Origin: Fragilariopsis cylindrus CCMP1102
Lineage: Eukaryota > Bacillariophyta > Bacillariophyceae > Bacillariales > Bacillariaceae
Length of the DNA: 64,000 nucleotides
Direction: 5' to 3'
Assembly (NCBI GenBank): GCA_900095095.1
Contig: FMBT01000333.1
Coordinates: 62,001 to 126,000 of the forward strand
Positions within the stretch are counted from its first letter, which is position 1, and every line of letters starts with the position of its first letter. Positions 33,048-43,092 of this stretch are shown one piece after another. The notes below the pieces were generated by a model. It searched no databases. It was not told where the DNA came from and was given only the letters and a program-made list of their open reading frames with translations. The position numbers and the translations under genes were made by a program.

Positions 33048-34850
33048 TTATGCTTCTACTTGTGCAATATTACCATTGGGTTCCAATAATGCTTCAAGTC
33101 GTCGTTTACGACCCTTAAACTTTTCTGCAATAGATGCTTCCCTGGCTGCTGCAGCACCAGCAACTTGTTGTTCAGTTTCCTTATCTTCTACTTCATTTTC
33201 TTCACTACCGTATAATTCACGGTTAGGGTCTTCAAAGTCAGGATCTAAAAAGTCAGCATATTCTGCTTCATATTCACCGAAGTTACCTTCTTGGTAATCA
33301 CCTTCTTCTTGTTCGCTTTCAAGATCACGACGGTAGTAACCACCACCGGGGTTGTAGTATCCACCACCGTATCCACCACCATAACTACTACCACTGTAGT
33401 ATCCACCACTGTTTCCGTAGCTTGAACCCTTTCCGTACTGTCCGGTTCCCTTTCCGTATCCACGATTAGAACCCTTTCTTCCTTTTCCTCCCTTGTTTCC
33501 ATAGTATCCTCCATGTTTAGAACCCTTTCCACCCTTTCCACCCTTGCTTCCTTTACCTCCTCTATGGTAGTAACCACCGCTGCCCTTGCCGCTGCCACTG
33601 TAGTAACTAGTTCCTTTACCACCACTGTAGTAACTAGTTCCTTTACCACCACTATAGTAACTAGTTCCTTTACCACCACCGTAATATTGATTGCCTGATC
33701 CGTAGTAATGACTTCTTGTAGTTCCGCCACTGTTACCACCGTAATAACCGCCTCCAGACCGGTAGGTTGAACCGTAATAATTCCTACCATTGTAAGCATT
33801 TTGAGGTTGAGTATTTCCTGGTAGAATTACATTGTCAACAACATGAATAACTCCGTTACATGAGATAACGTCTTGGGAAAACAAAAGATTGAAATCTCCG
33901 GCGTTATCGCTATCACTGAGTTCATCTTGTACAGTAATTGCAAATTGAAATTGATTCTCAAATTCATTTGCATTGAAGACGTTGTTCGGTACACCGATCG
34001 TTGGTTTTTGTCCAGTCTTGTAGTTACCAGGTCCAAGAACTTGTGTGTTTGCTGCGGTAACGCATTTCGTCTTAATCCTTTGAACGTTATTCCTATTGTT
34101 ATCTGTGTTGAGGGTTCTGTATGTTTGTCCACATGTTAAATCATACGTTAATCGCGCTTGGGGTAAGATATGTATCTCTAATAGTTTTTGTTCATCGAGC
34201 GCTCCAATAACACCACTAACTTTTGTAAAAGCTGAATCGGTTGGGGCGAAGATGGTATGAGGTGATATTCCCCGTCCCAATAGCTCTCGCACGTTCGGGT
34301 ACTGGCCAATAAGTCTACAGAGATCACGGAACGGATCACCAACTCTTTGAGGGATGCTAAAGAAATCTTGATCTCCGTTGTCATTGTCTGAGGCTTGACT
34401 ATTACTATTGGTAAAGTCATCATCGAAACTACCATTATTGCCACGACTTCCTCCACAAAGATTTTGCCCTGTTGTGTCAGACATGATAACAAAGAAGAAG
34501 AAGTAATAGTAGTAGTAGTAGTAGTGTTAGTAAGTATTCTGACTATTCCCGATGACACATACTCAAACAAGAATCAGAATGTTGGATGGAAGGTTTGATA
34601 ACAAAAATAAGAAGGAAGACTTACAAGTTCGTGCCTGAGAACCCGACATGTTTTCATCTGGGTTACATCTATTATTGTCATCTTGGTTGACAGCAAAATC
34701 TGATGTTACACATGCACATGTATCAAATTGGATGCTACTACCAAAACCTTGACCGCCTTGATTGTATCCAGCTTCTACCTGTAAAACAACCGATTGAAGG
34801 AATGCCGCTGTCGACAATATAGCAACGAAAGATGTTGCAATTTTCGTCAT
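33048..34850 (-). CDS. Secreted fasciclin (FAS1) protein with Gly/Tyr-rich tail
   Basis: Exons 34850-34625 and 34468-33048 are joined across a 156-base GT-AG intron (phase 1, junction QART/WQNLCGG), giving 548 residues. A signal peptide (MTKIATSFVAILSTAAFLQS) precedes a short Cys-containing region (FDTCACVTSD). FAS1 spans about residues 125-300, with ISPHTIFAPTDSAFTKV and CNGVIHVVDNVILPG, the two conserved FAS1 motifs. Residues about 305-455 are Gly/Tyr/Ser/Lys-rich with repeated YYSGGKGTS units and KGGKGSKGGK-type clusters. The acidic C-terminus (about 456-548) is Glu/Asp-rich and follows YYRRDLE. FAS1 domains mediate adhesion in secreted and cell-wall proteins (family knowledge). The Gly/Tyr tail resembles extracellular matrix or adhesive proteins, so a role in frustule coating, mucilage or cell attachment is likely but inferred. 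Confidence 0.88.
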
Positions 34851-35362
34851 GATTGTTTCTTATTTCTCGATTAGTTGATTGTTACACAAGGATTGTGTTG
34901 TTGTCTTTAGTGTATGTATTATTCAATGACTACTAGAGTTGAATGTACTCAGATAAAAATTTAATGACTCCTACTGTAACGAATGGAAAAGAGAAAGTAA
35001 AGAAAGTTAACGCGTTGTGTCCTTTCGTGTAATAATAATGCACATAATTTCTGCGATAAAGTGATCCCCTAACGGTCGAAATTTGTTTTCGAACCTTGGT
35101 GTTTTATCGTGCACCTCCTGCCTCGTTGTCCTGGCGCACCTTCAAAAAACGTAATGCAAAAAGGGCATGAGATGTGAGTTGGCGATTGGCGAAAAAAAGG
35201 TATGTGTGCGTTGGAAATTATTTCGTATCGTCCAGCGTGATTATGAGCATAATTGTTTTTTCCAACGACACGGAGTGGGTGCGCGAACAGCATCAAACAA
35301 CTACCGTAAATAAATCAATTATCAGTAAACTTCGTTCATCGCTTATAACAGGCTTGTGCACG

Positions 35363-35452
35363 TGTGCGATCTTGCTTCAACACAAGAATCCTCCTTATTT
35401 TACCCAGTGTGCGATCTTGCTTCAACACAAGAATCCTCCTTATTTTACCCAG
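35363..35452. repeat. Perfect 45-bp tandem duplication
   Basis: The 45-base unit starting TGTGCGATCTTGCTTCAACA and ending TTTTACCCAG is present at 35363-35407 and again at 35408-35452 without any difference I can see. Confidence 0.93.
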
Positions 35453-35644
35453 CAGTCGAAGCCCTGATGTACAGTACTGCTGTATGTATGTGTTATGTTA
35501 TTAGTGGCATGTGCTGTACAGTAGGAAATACACTGTTGCATGCTCCTTGCCTTCTTAGTCGAGCTACATTGGCTAGTTGGCTGCTACTTACTTGCTATCC
35601 TTGCTTGTTGTGAATGCTCAGTATGGTAACTCTCTGCTGCTCTA

Positions 35645-35675
<31 letters not shown>

Positions 35676-37610
35676 GCAGATAACACCTGCATGGATTTGT
35701 TTGCATAAAAGCATTTCACATAGTAGTGTAGTGAAAGTGAATTAGGGGGTAATGCTGATCACTGTATGTATCATAGACCTGAGCTGATGGTAGATTGAAA
35801 GATTGAAAGATAAAAGTTCAAAACAACCACAACCACACATCCATGCCCCTATTCATTGTTGTTGGTCAGGTTTATATCATCACATAAAATTACTTAATTG
35901 CAATCAAAAGTGAGAAAGTTCCTTGCACAGCCATATTATATATGTATCACCACCAGATCTAACGCTATTATCATCTACAGTTATTTGCTGAATTTCCGCC
36001 TCTCTTTTTAGTAGGGATGTGGGTGCTGCTGTGCACTGGGACTGATGCAATGTTTAGTCATGAGTAACAACTACTCGTGCCCAATAAGCATTACAACACT
36101 AATAGCTCACAATTACATTCTACTGCAATACCAAGTCCTATCTATCTATTCTATACAAGTAGTCTAGAAGTGGCATGGTAGGTGCTAGCTGTAACCAATG
36201 ATCATGACAATGCAAGATCACACAAAGTCTCTGCTCCATCTCCCTCTTTGTTATGTACAGCAAAAGATGTTATTCTTATTCTTTGTTACAATTCAAATCT
36301 AATAGACATATATTCTGGTAAAGAGCACTATTATCTAACCTCTATTCCACCACTGTACTCATTTATTACTATATATAAGATCTATTCTCTCCATCACATA
36401 GCTGTGAAACTGCTTCTTGGTTTGGTTGATGTCCCTTATCAAGATGTCAATTTCTACTTGATCCTAAAGCATGTTGAATATATTATGTGTGTTGTGCTAT
36501 TGCTGGTATTAGGGTTACTATAGGTGATGTGAGAAATGATATGAATAATGAATAATGCACTGTTCGGATGACTCAGTAAGTATTTTGTGCACGTGTGTTT
36601 AGATTACTTCATGAGTATTTTATAAGCGCGGGTTGATATTACAATATATCTGTGCTATACAACTTTGTGCTATATATTATTATATCCAGCCACATCATTG
36701 ATGACTGCATGACAACTTTAAATTTGTGTATGCTCCCATATAATTTCATATCATTTTAATTTATAGAGAAGATCACATTATTATTATGTGGCAGGTGTTT
36801 GTCTTTCAAATTGATTGCCTGATATGCCAATCAATTCTTGCTCTGTGGTTTTGCTTTCAATTCCTCATAGCGCTTTGTATTACAAGTTTATACACACCTA
36901 CATATATGGCGCCATATGTTGTAAAGTTCCATAAATACTCTCTAAGTGCAATGGGTCTCTAAGTGCAATGGGTTAATATAATATATTAATGTGACCCTTC
37001 TTCTCTAATGCTCTGAATTAGTAAGAACACTGGCTTCACCTATTGATAATAGTACAACACTAAGAGATAGGCAGATCTATATACACTATTCAATATGTAT
37101 CTTGATCGATTGTTGCTAGGCAAGTTGATCCTGAGTTGCAGACGCCTCCGTCATTGTCTCTGCAGAAAGTTATTGCCTACCTTTCCTGTCAGTTCTCAGC
37201 ATACAATCAGTGCAGTAGTGATAAGTAGTACTTGTATTGTTATATGGAGAAGTAGTCTAGCAATGACAAAGGAGGGCAAGAAGAAGAAGAAGTAGAATGC
37301 ATTGGGAACCATAATGTCGCAGTTGTCTTCTTGGTTATGGTTATTTACAATGCACACACACACACACACACATCCTTCTACAATATACTGAATTAAATCA
37401 ACATGCTTGTCCGCTATGTAAAGAGATATTATTGATTGTATAACATCTCTATCTGATTGGTCTGCTAGTAGTCTATTATTATCTAGAAAAATTTCCAGCA
37501 ATAACATTATAATTCAAAATTTTCTTCTCCTTACTAACTCAGATTGTGATTTTATGCATACCTACATACACCTTGTAATTAGGGGGGCAAAAATAAGATT
37601 CTACAGGTAA

Positions 37611-37834
37611 TAAAGAGTTTTCCTCTCACACCCTTGAACATTCATATACTTTGCTGCCACACACACATCACACACACACACACACATCCATAATATTCTG
37701 CGCATTATTCACCTTCCCAATTTTTGTTAGTCATAAAGAGTTTTCCTCTCACACCCTTGAACATTCATATAATTTGCTGCCACAAGGGAACCACTACAAA
37801 TACACACACCCTTGAACATTCATATACTTTGCTG

Positions 37835-37868
<34 letters not shown>

Positions 37869-38046
37869 CCATAATATTCTGCGCATTATTCACCTTCCCA
37901 ATTTTTGTTAGTCATAAAGAGTTTTCCTCTCACACCCTTGAACATTCATATAATTTGCTGCCACAAGGGAACCACTACAAATACACACACACACACACAC
38001 ACATCTATAATATTCTGCACATTATTCACCTTCCCAATTTTTGTTT
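37611..38046. repeat. Three-copy minisatellite with embedded CA runs
   Basis: The units start at about 37611, 37734 and 37915. Each has AAAGAGTTTTCCTCTCACAC, CCTTGAACATTCATATA, TTTGCTGC, a CA run of variable length, then ATAATATTCTGC-CATTATTC and CACCTTCCCAATTTTTGTT. The middle unit contains an extra internal partial copy. Confidence 0.9.
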
Positions 38047-39690
38047 ATCAGAATACTAGCTAATTTTTGAAATTAGTTGGATTTTTAACAACTTAGTGAA
38101 AAATCATCTTTCAAGATACAAACACTAGGCAAGGTTCATTCATTTAGCACTAATGTTCTCATACGAGATCTCAATCTTATTAGAAATCAGTCTGTAGGAA
38201 CCCTTATAAAAAGACTCTCAAAACTGGAGCTGGGACCTACCTCAACTAAATCATAGAATCTATGATGGAATTAGAATAGCACATAATTTTACTTCGCTGA
38301 CTTTACGTGCAAGAACTGGTGAAAATGAGGCTTGCTTATCAAAAATGAATAATTATAAAGGGGGGAAAAGCAAAAAGGGTCATCAGAAAAATAATTTCAG
38401 CGCAGAGCGATAGAATACAGTTAAAAATAAATACACAAATACACGTGATGATGATGTGTGTATTTCGAATGACTGAACCCCCCCCCCCCCCCCCCCCATC
38501 CCACAAGATTTATTATTTACGTGGAAAGATATTACATTACATTCGATTCGGATTCGGACTCGGGTTCGATTCGACAGGAATTAATTTCGATATGCCATTG
38601 CAGTCGATGATGATGATGATGATGATGATGATGCAGTGCAGTGGACGTAATGAAATCAAATCATTCGACACTGGAAAAAAGAAAGAGATTGACAGGACAT
38701 GACTCTGCGGCGACACAACACAACGGTTGCTAGCACGAGGTTTTTTATACCAGAAAAAGATAGATCAGATATCACACACATAGTTACTTTACTCTAAATT
38801 CGACGAAGAAAATAAATGGATAATAATATTTGGAATAGAGGAGAATTAATTCATTGAGGAACAAAAATATGGAAATGGACTCGACCCAAATCTATCCATC
38901 TGTCTATTAGTGCCTGAAACTCTCTTTGATGTATTATAAATACAAAGGACATGAACGATCCTGTATTTGTTCTTCATGCAGTTTTTAGATTAAATACGAT
39001 GAATCGAATCGGATCATGATTTGAGGTGCGTCTTTCTAGGGTATTACATCTATCCGAATGGTGTTATGGGGAGTCTTGTAGGTGGCACCAGGACGCCGGC
39101 TACTAATTATAGGATCAAAAATAGAGATATCGTTTGCCAGTGACATACTTGTAGATTAATTGATTCATTCAAATATCGTATTCTTGACGAGCTAAACTAC
39201 GGTATTTTTGTCGGAATGGATCTTTCCATACATTCATGAATAACTTGCAGTCGTATTGTCATGGAATGAACAAATGGATGTATGATGGATGGATGGATGG
39301 ATGCATGATGCAGTGGACGTAAAATCCGCAGAAACCTAAAGAAGAATACTGTGTATCGTTTTACATGACTCGCAGTAAGGATGTAAGAAATAGTAATATA
39401 TTACTAGCTAGCTACGTAGGTATGAACACAGTTTTAATTATTTAATATTGATTTTGATTTTGATATTATTTTGTATGTATGTATTTACGATGGGACGTAT
39501 TCATATTTTCTATAAGATATAATGAATAACATATATTGATTGTAAAAATGTTGAAACGAGATGAATCATCAGTATTGGGTGACAACTATATCATCATTAA
39601 CTGTCGTCATCAATCGTCTTTTTGGATTTATTTCTCTATAGCTGGTGAAGGCATTGCAGATGTAGAAGGAATCTTGGTTGTTCAGGGCTT

Positions 39691-40863
39691 CTAAGATGAC
39701 GTAGGGTTCTTAGGATTCCTAGGATTCCTAGGATTCTTAGGATTCTTAGGGTTCTTAGGGTTCTTAGGGATCTTAGGGATCTTAGGCATTTTAGACCGTC
39801 TAGACTTTCTAGACATCTTACTAGGAGCTGCCGCTCGTCCTACCGCGGCCTCTCCAAACGAAGCCTCTTCAAGCAAAGCAAAGTCGGGTAGGGCATCAGA
39901 GCGAAGAATACTAGATGCTGCTAAGGCAAAGCCAGTATTGGGAGCTTTCGTTTCTTTTGGTCCTCTACTTGCAATCGAGGCAAAGCCAGCTTTAGGAGCT
40001 TTCGTTCCTTTTGGTCCTCTAGTTGCGTTAGGAGCTTTCGTTTCTTTTGGTCCTCTACTTGAGCTAGGAGATTTCGTTTCTTTTGGTCCTCTACTTGCGT
40101 TAGGAGATTTTGTTTCTTTTGGTCCTCTACTTGCGCTAGGAGATTTTGTTTCTTTTGGTCCTCTACTTGCGTTAGGGGATTTCGTTTCTTTTGGTCCTCT
40201 ACTTGCGTTAGGGGATTTCGTTCCTTTTGGTCCTCTACTTGCGCTAGGAGATTTCGTTTCTTTTGGTCCTCTACTTGCGCTAGGAGATTTCGTTTCTTTT
40301 GGTCCTCTACTTGCGTCAGGGGATTTCGTTGCTTTTGGTCTTCTACTTGCGCTAGGAGATTTCGTTTCCTTTGGTCCTCTACTTGCGTCAGGGGATTTCG
40401 TTGCTTTTGGTCCTCTACTTGCGATTGAGGCAAGGGCAAATTTAGGAACTCTCGTTTCTCTTGGTCCTCTACTTGCGATACCACCATCTCCACCATTACC
40501 TCGAATGTGCCCTGCACCAATACGGCCCACTACTACTTCGACACCATCACTTTCTTCTGAAGCTGCTGATTTAGTCGCAGTCGCTGCACGACGAGTTTTT
40601 CCTGCAGCTGGTGACTTAGTTGCATTTGGGACTTTCGTTGCAGTTGGTGATTGTGTTGCAGTTGGGGCTTTCGTCCCGTTTTTTTCTGATTTTGGTGATT
40701 TAGTTTTAGATGAGGCTTTCGTCTCGAGGTTACGATGGCGTTGACGTGTACCATGGTTACGATTTTCATGAAGAGTTTCTCCTTCTGCTACTACTGCTGC
40801 TGCTCCTATTACTGATGCTGTAGTGGTAGCCAGGATAAGAAGAAGTAATGATCGATGATTCAT
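39691..40863 (-). CDS. Secreted Lys/Ser/Pro-rich repeat protein, possible cell-wall protein
   Basis: ATG 40863 gives 390 residues in one exon. MNHRSLLLLILATTTASVIG is a signal peptide, followed by RQRHRNLETKASSKTK; the RNL fits the R-X-L processing motif described for diatom silaffins and other frustule proteins. About 14 copies of a 12-residue unit, ASRGPKETKSPS/N with variants, fill roughly residues 130-305 (36-bp DNA repeats, about 39940-40480). The C-terminus is very basic: SRKSRRSKMPKIPKIPKNP continuing as KNP/RNP repeats. Lys, Ser, Thr and Pro dominate, as in silica-associated proteins where Ser is phosphorylated and Lys modified. No enzyme domain. A role in silica or wall matrix is inference from composition and the signal peptide. 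Open frames on the other strand here are by-products of the repeat. Confidence 0.75.
   Translation of the reverse strand: MNHRSLLLLILATTTASVIGAAAVVAEGETLHENRNHGTRQRHRNLETKASSKTKSPKSEKNGTKAPTATQSPTATKVPNATKSPAAGKTRRAATATKSAASEESDGVEVVVGRIGAGHIRGNGGDGGIASRGPRETRVPKFALASIASRGPKATKSPDASRGPKETKSPSASRRPKATKSPDASRGPKETKSPSASRGPKETKSPSASRGPKGTKSPNASRGPKETKSPNASRGPKETKSPSASRGPKETKSPNASRGPKETKSPSSSRGPKETKAPNATRGPKGTKAPKAGFASIASRGPKETKAPNTGFALAASSILRSDALPDFALLEEASFGEAAVGRAAAPSKMSRKSRRSKMPKIPKIPKNPKNPKNPKNPRNPRNPKNPTSS
39940..40480 (-). repeat. 36-bp coding tandem repeat array, ~14 units
   Basis: Units of the type CTAGGAGATTTCGTTTCTTT then TGGTCCTCTACTTGCG (plus-strand reading) are repeated with small changes. 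They encode ASRGPKETKSPS on the minus strand. The similarity of neighbouring units points to continuing unequal exchange. Confidence 0.9.
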
Positions 40864-43092
40864 GATGTTAGTTGTTGTTGTTTTCGTTGCGTTAAAATTG
40901 TACCTATATATTATGATTGATCGATGTAAAGTCGAAGGGTAAATGTGATTTACTTCGATTGATTTGTGTTGTTTTGTACAGAGGAGAACAATACATCACA
41001 TCATATGCAGTATGCTATAAAGGGAGTTGAATTTTGCATTTTTAGCGACGACGATAAAAATGTGAGGATGGGAGTTGCAATTATCTTTTCTAACTAACGG
41101 TATGTTACAGTTATTTATTTAGAACATAAGTAAGTAAGCAAAGTCTCATTTTTTGTTTATAAGTCGTTTTTCTTCACGCGCGTGATTAATGACTCGCTCA
41201 TTTTGTGCTTTTTTTACCAACGATCTTAATAATCAAACTATGCGTGCTCATATTTCCAGCGAAAACTCTTTTATGTGCCCCCCAAAGAAATACCAAAGAA
41301 TCGAATGTGAAGAAGCATACCATGACTCACTCATTATGATGTTGTGTGATTTTTGTCTGAATAATTATAATTCAATGGGGCAGAACCTTCTAAACAACCC
41401 ACAATATCATATCCCCTGCCCATGCCTACCGTCGCCTCTTCAGATAAATTTATACATCGACTTGTACCTGCAGTTGTGATGTGTCTTCTTCTTTCAAAAA
41501 AATAAAGACCAACCACCCATACCATATTTAATAATATTTATTATAGATCAGGAATGATCACATCAGAATAATAGAATATGAAAGGAGGAGATAGTAGAGA
41601 TGGTAGACATATAATTCTGGTCTTCTCCCTCCATAGACCATGAATGTGTAGTGTTCATCTATATATTGTGTCAAATAGTAACTTATAAATTATACAGGCA
41701 GTAAGTAAGTTAGTACTGTAGGTAATACCAAATGATCTCAAAACAACATAACAGCACAATGCAATGTCTATCCTGCCTGTACCACTCTACCTACCTATGT
41801 ACGTCTTCATGATAACCAACTGTGGTGAATGAAGAAGGAATTTCACCCCCCACCACCACACCAAATACAATGTTATCTATTTGTTTTACTAGATTAAAGA
41901 AGAAGCGATCATCAAGTAGAGTACTTCCAGTAATAAAGAAAATCAAACATACGGTTAACCATTTGGTATCAACATTGTACAACAAATTGGGAAAGAAGAG
42001 ATCAACTAGCAGAGAGCAAACAGCATTGGAAGTGGGAAAGCAGAAAATTGATGACAGATTTGGAGATGAACCTAAGTAATAAATAAATGTAGAATAAATT
42101 TGGCGGGTAGATTGTTGACTTTCTGTCTTTCTAAGACCTTAAGGAGCAAAGCTGCAGCTATTAAATAATAAATTATATACAGTAGCCAACAATTTGCAGA
42201 GTGCAGTACTAAAGTAGTTCCAGTAGATATGAAGTCGTGTGACTCCCAACTAACTAACTGTTGACGTAAGTACAGTACGCACAATCCATACTTTTTGGAT
42301 TTCTTTGTCCAAGTGACGTTTTTCCATATAATCAAGTCGTGGTATTTATCTGCTGACTACCGTATATGTGACATTGATTCGCCATGATTTAAGAGTAGTG
42401 GGCGCGTGCTAGTAGGTTATGTCTTCTTGAACCCGAGCTCTACTGTGCGTAGCGGTATCCATAAAATGACTGTGCGTGGAAGCTAATTCCACGTGAATAA
42501 AAAACTTAATGCACATAATATTTTTTTTGAACGACTGACTACCGCAGTCTAGTACAACGGAGAGGAGAAACAGACGATACTGTACAACGTCGACTCACTC
42601 GAACTCCCCAATTCAAAAAGCAAAGAACAACGCGGCGTGTAACTTACTGTTACAAAATACACGCACTAATTAATTTTAATTAATTAGAATTCCTTACTAT
42701 GCCTTTTTATTAGCGATGGATTTTATGGAGAAACAATACTAAACTTGTACTAGTAGCGCATTACGGTACAGTACCGTACAGTAGAACAACGCACAGAAGC
42801 ACGAAACACCTATTTTTTGTTTTTGTTTTGACAAGACTGCGAACACCACGTTTTTAAGTCTTACTGTCACAACATCTCAAAATCAATTCAATTCAATTCA
42901 ATTCAATTCAATTCAGCTTTAATTCAACCTCAGCTTCAGCTTCAATCACCAGCAAAGCACAACCGTACCGTAACTGATCACAATAATCTTTGAAGAGAGG
43001 GAAGAGAGAGAGACAGCAATCCCAAAATCTATAACTCTATCAAGCCCAAATCCCAAAATCAATACAAATTCACAAATCATTATCAATTCATT
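40864..43092. other. Intergenic region without a supported gene
   Basis: About 2.2 kb. Frames at 41189-41479 and 41822-42079 (basic, KKKRSSSR and KKRSTSREQ) are open but I recognise nothing in them and the second starts at GTG. TTCAA repeats at about 42889-42917 and a CAGTACCGTACAGTA cluster near 42770 lie upstream of the metalloprotease gene. Confidence 0.4.

Larger units (their letters stand above)
34851..39690. other. Long AT-rich intergenic region with minisatellites
   Basis: About 4.8 kb without a convincing gene. It holds (TC)n at about 35651-35675, poly-C at about 38478-38498, (GAT)n at about 38609-38633 and GGATG repeats near 39286-39302, besides the repeats listed separately. Short frames (36182-36523, 37095-37295) have no recognisable features. 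Parts between 35.7 and 37.5 kb could be worn mobile DNA, but I see no terminal repeats or domains. Confidence 0.4.

Noticed and set aside
36182-36523. 113-codon plus-strand frame in the long spacer
   Set aside because: No recognisable features; surroundings look non-coding.
37724-38059. Plus-strand frame rich in HTHTHT
   Set aside because: This is translation of a minisatellite and CA runs.
39938-40744. Plus-strand 268-codon frame with FGPLLALGDFVS repeats, and a second minus-strand frame
   Set aside because: Both are by-products of the 36-bp repeat; only the 40863-39691 frame has an ATG with a signal peptide.
41822-42079. Basic 85-codon plus-strand frame
   Set aside because: No ATG at its start, no recognisable domain and no splice partner seen.
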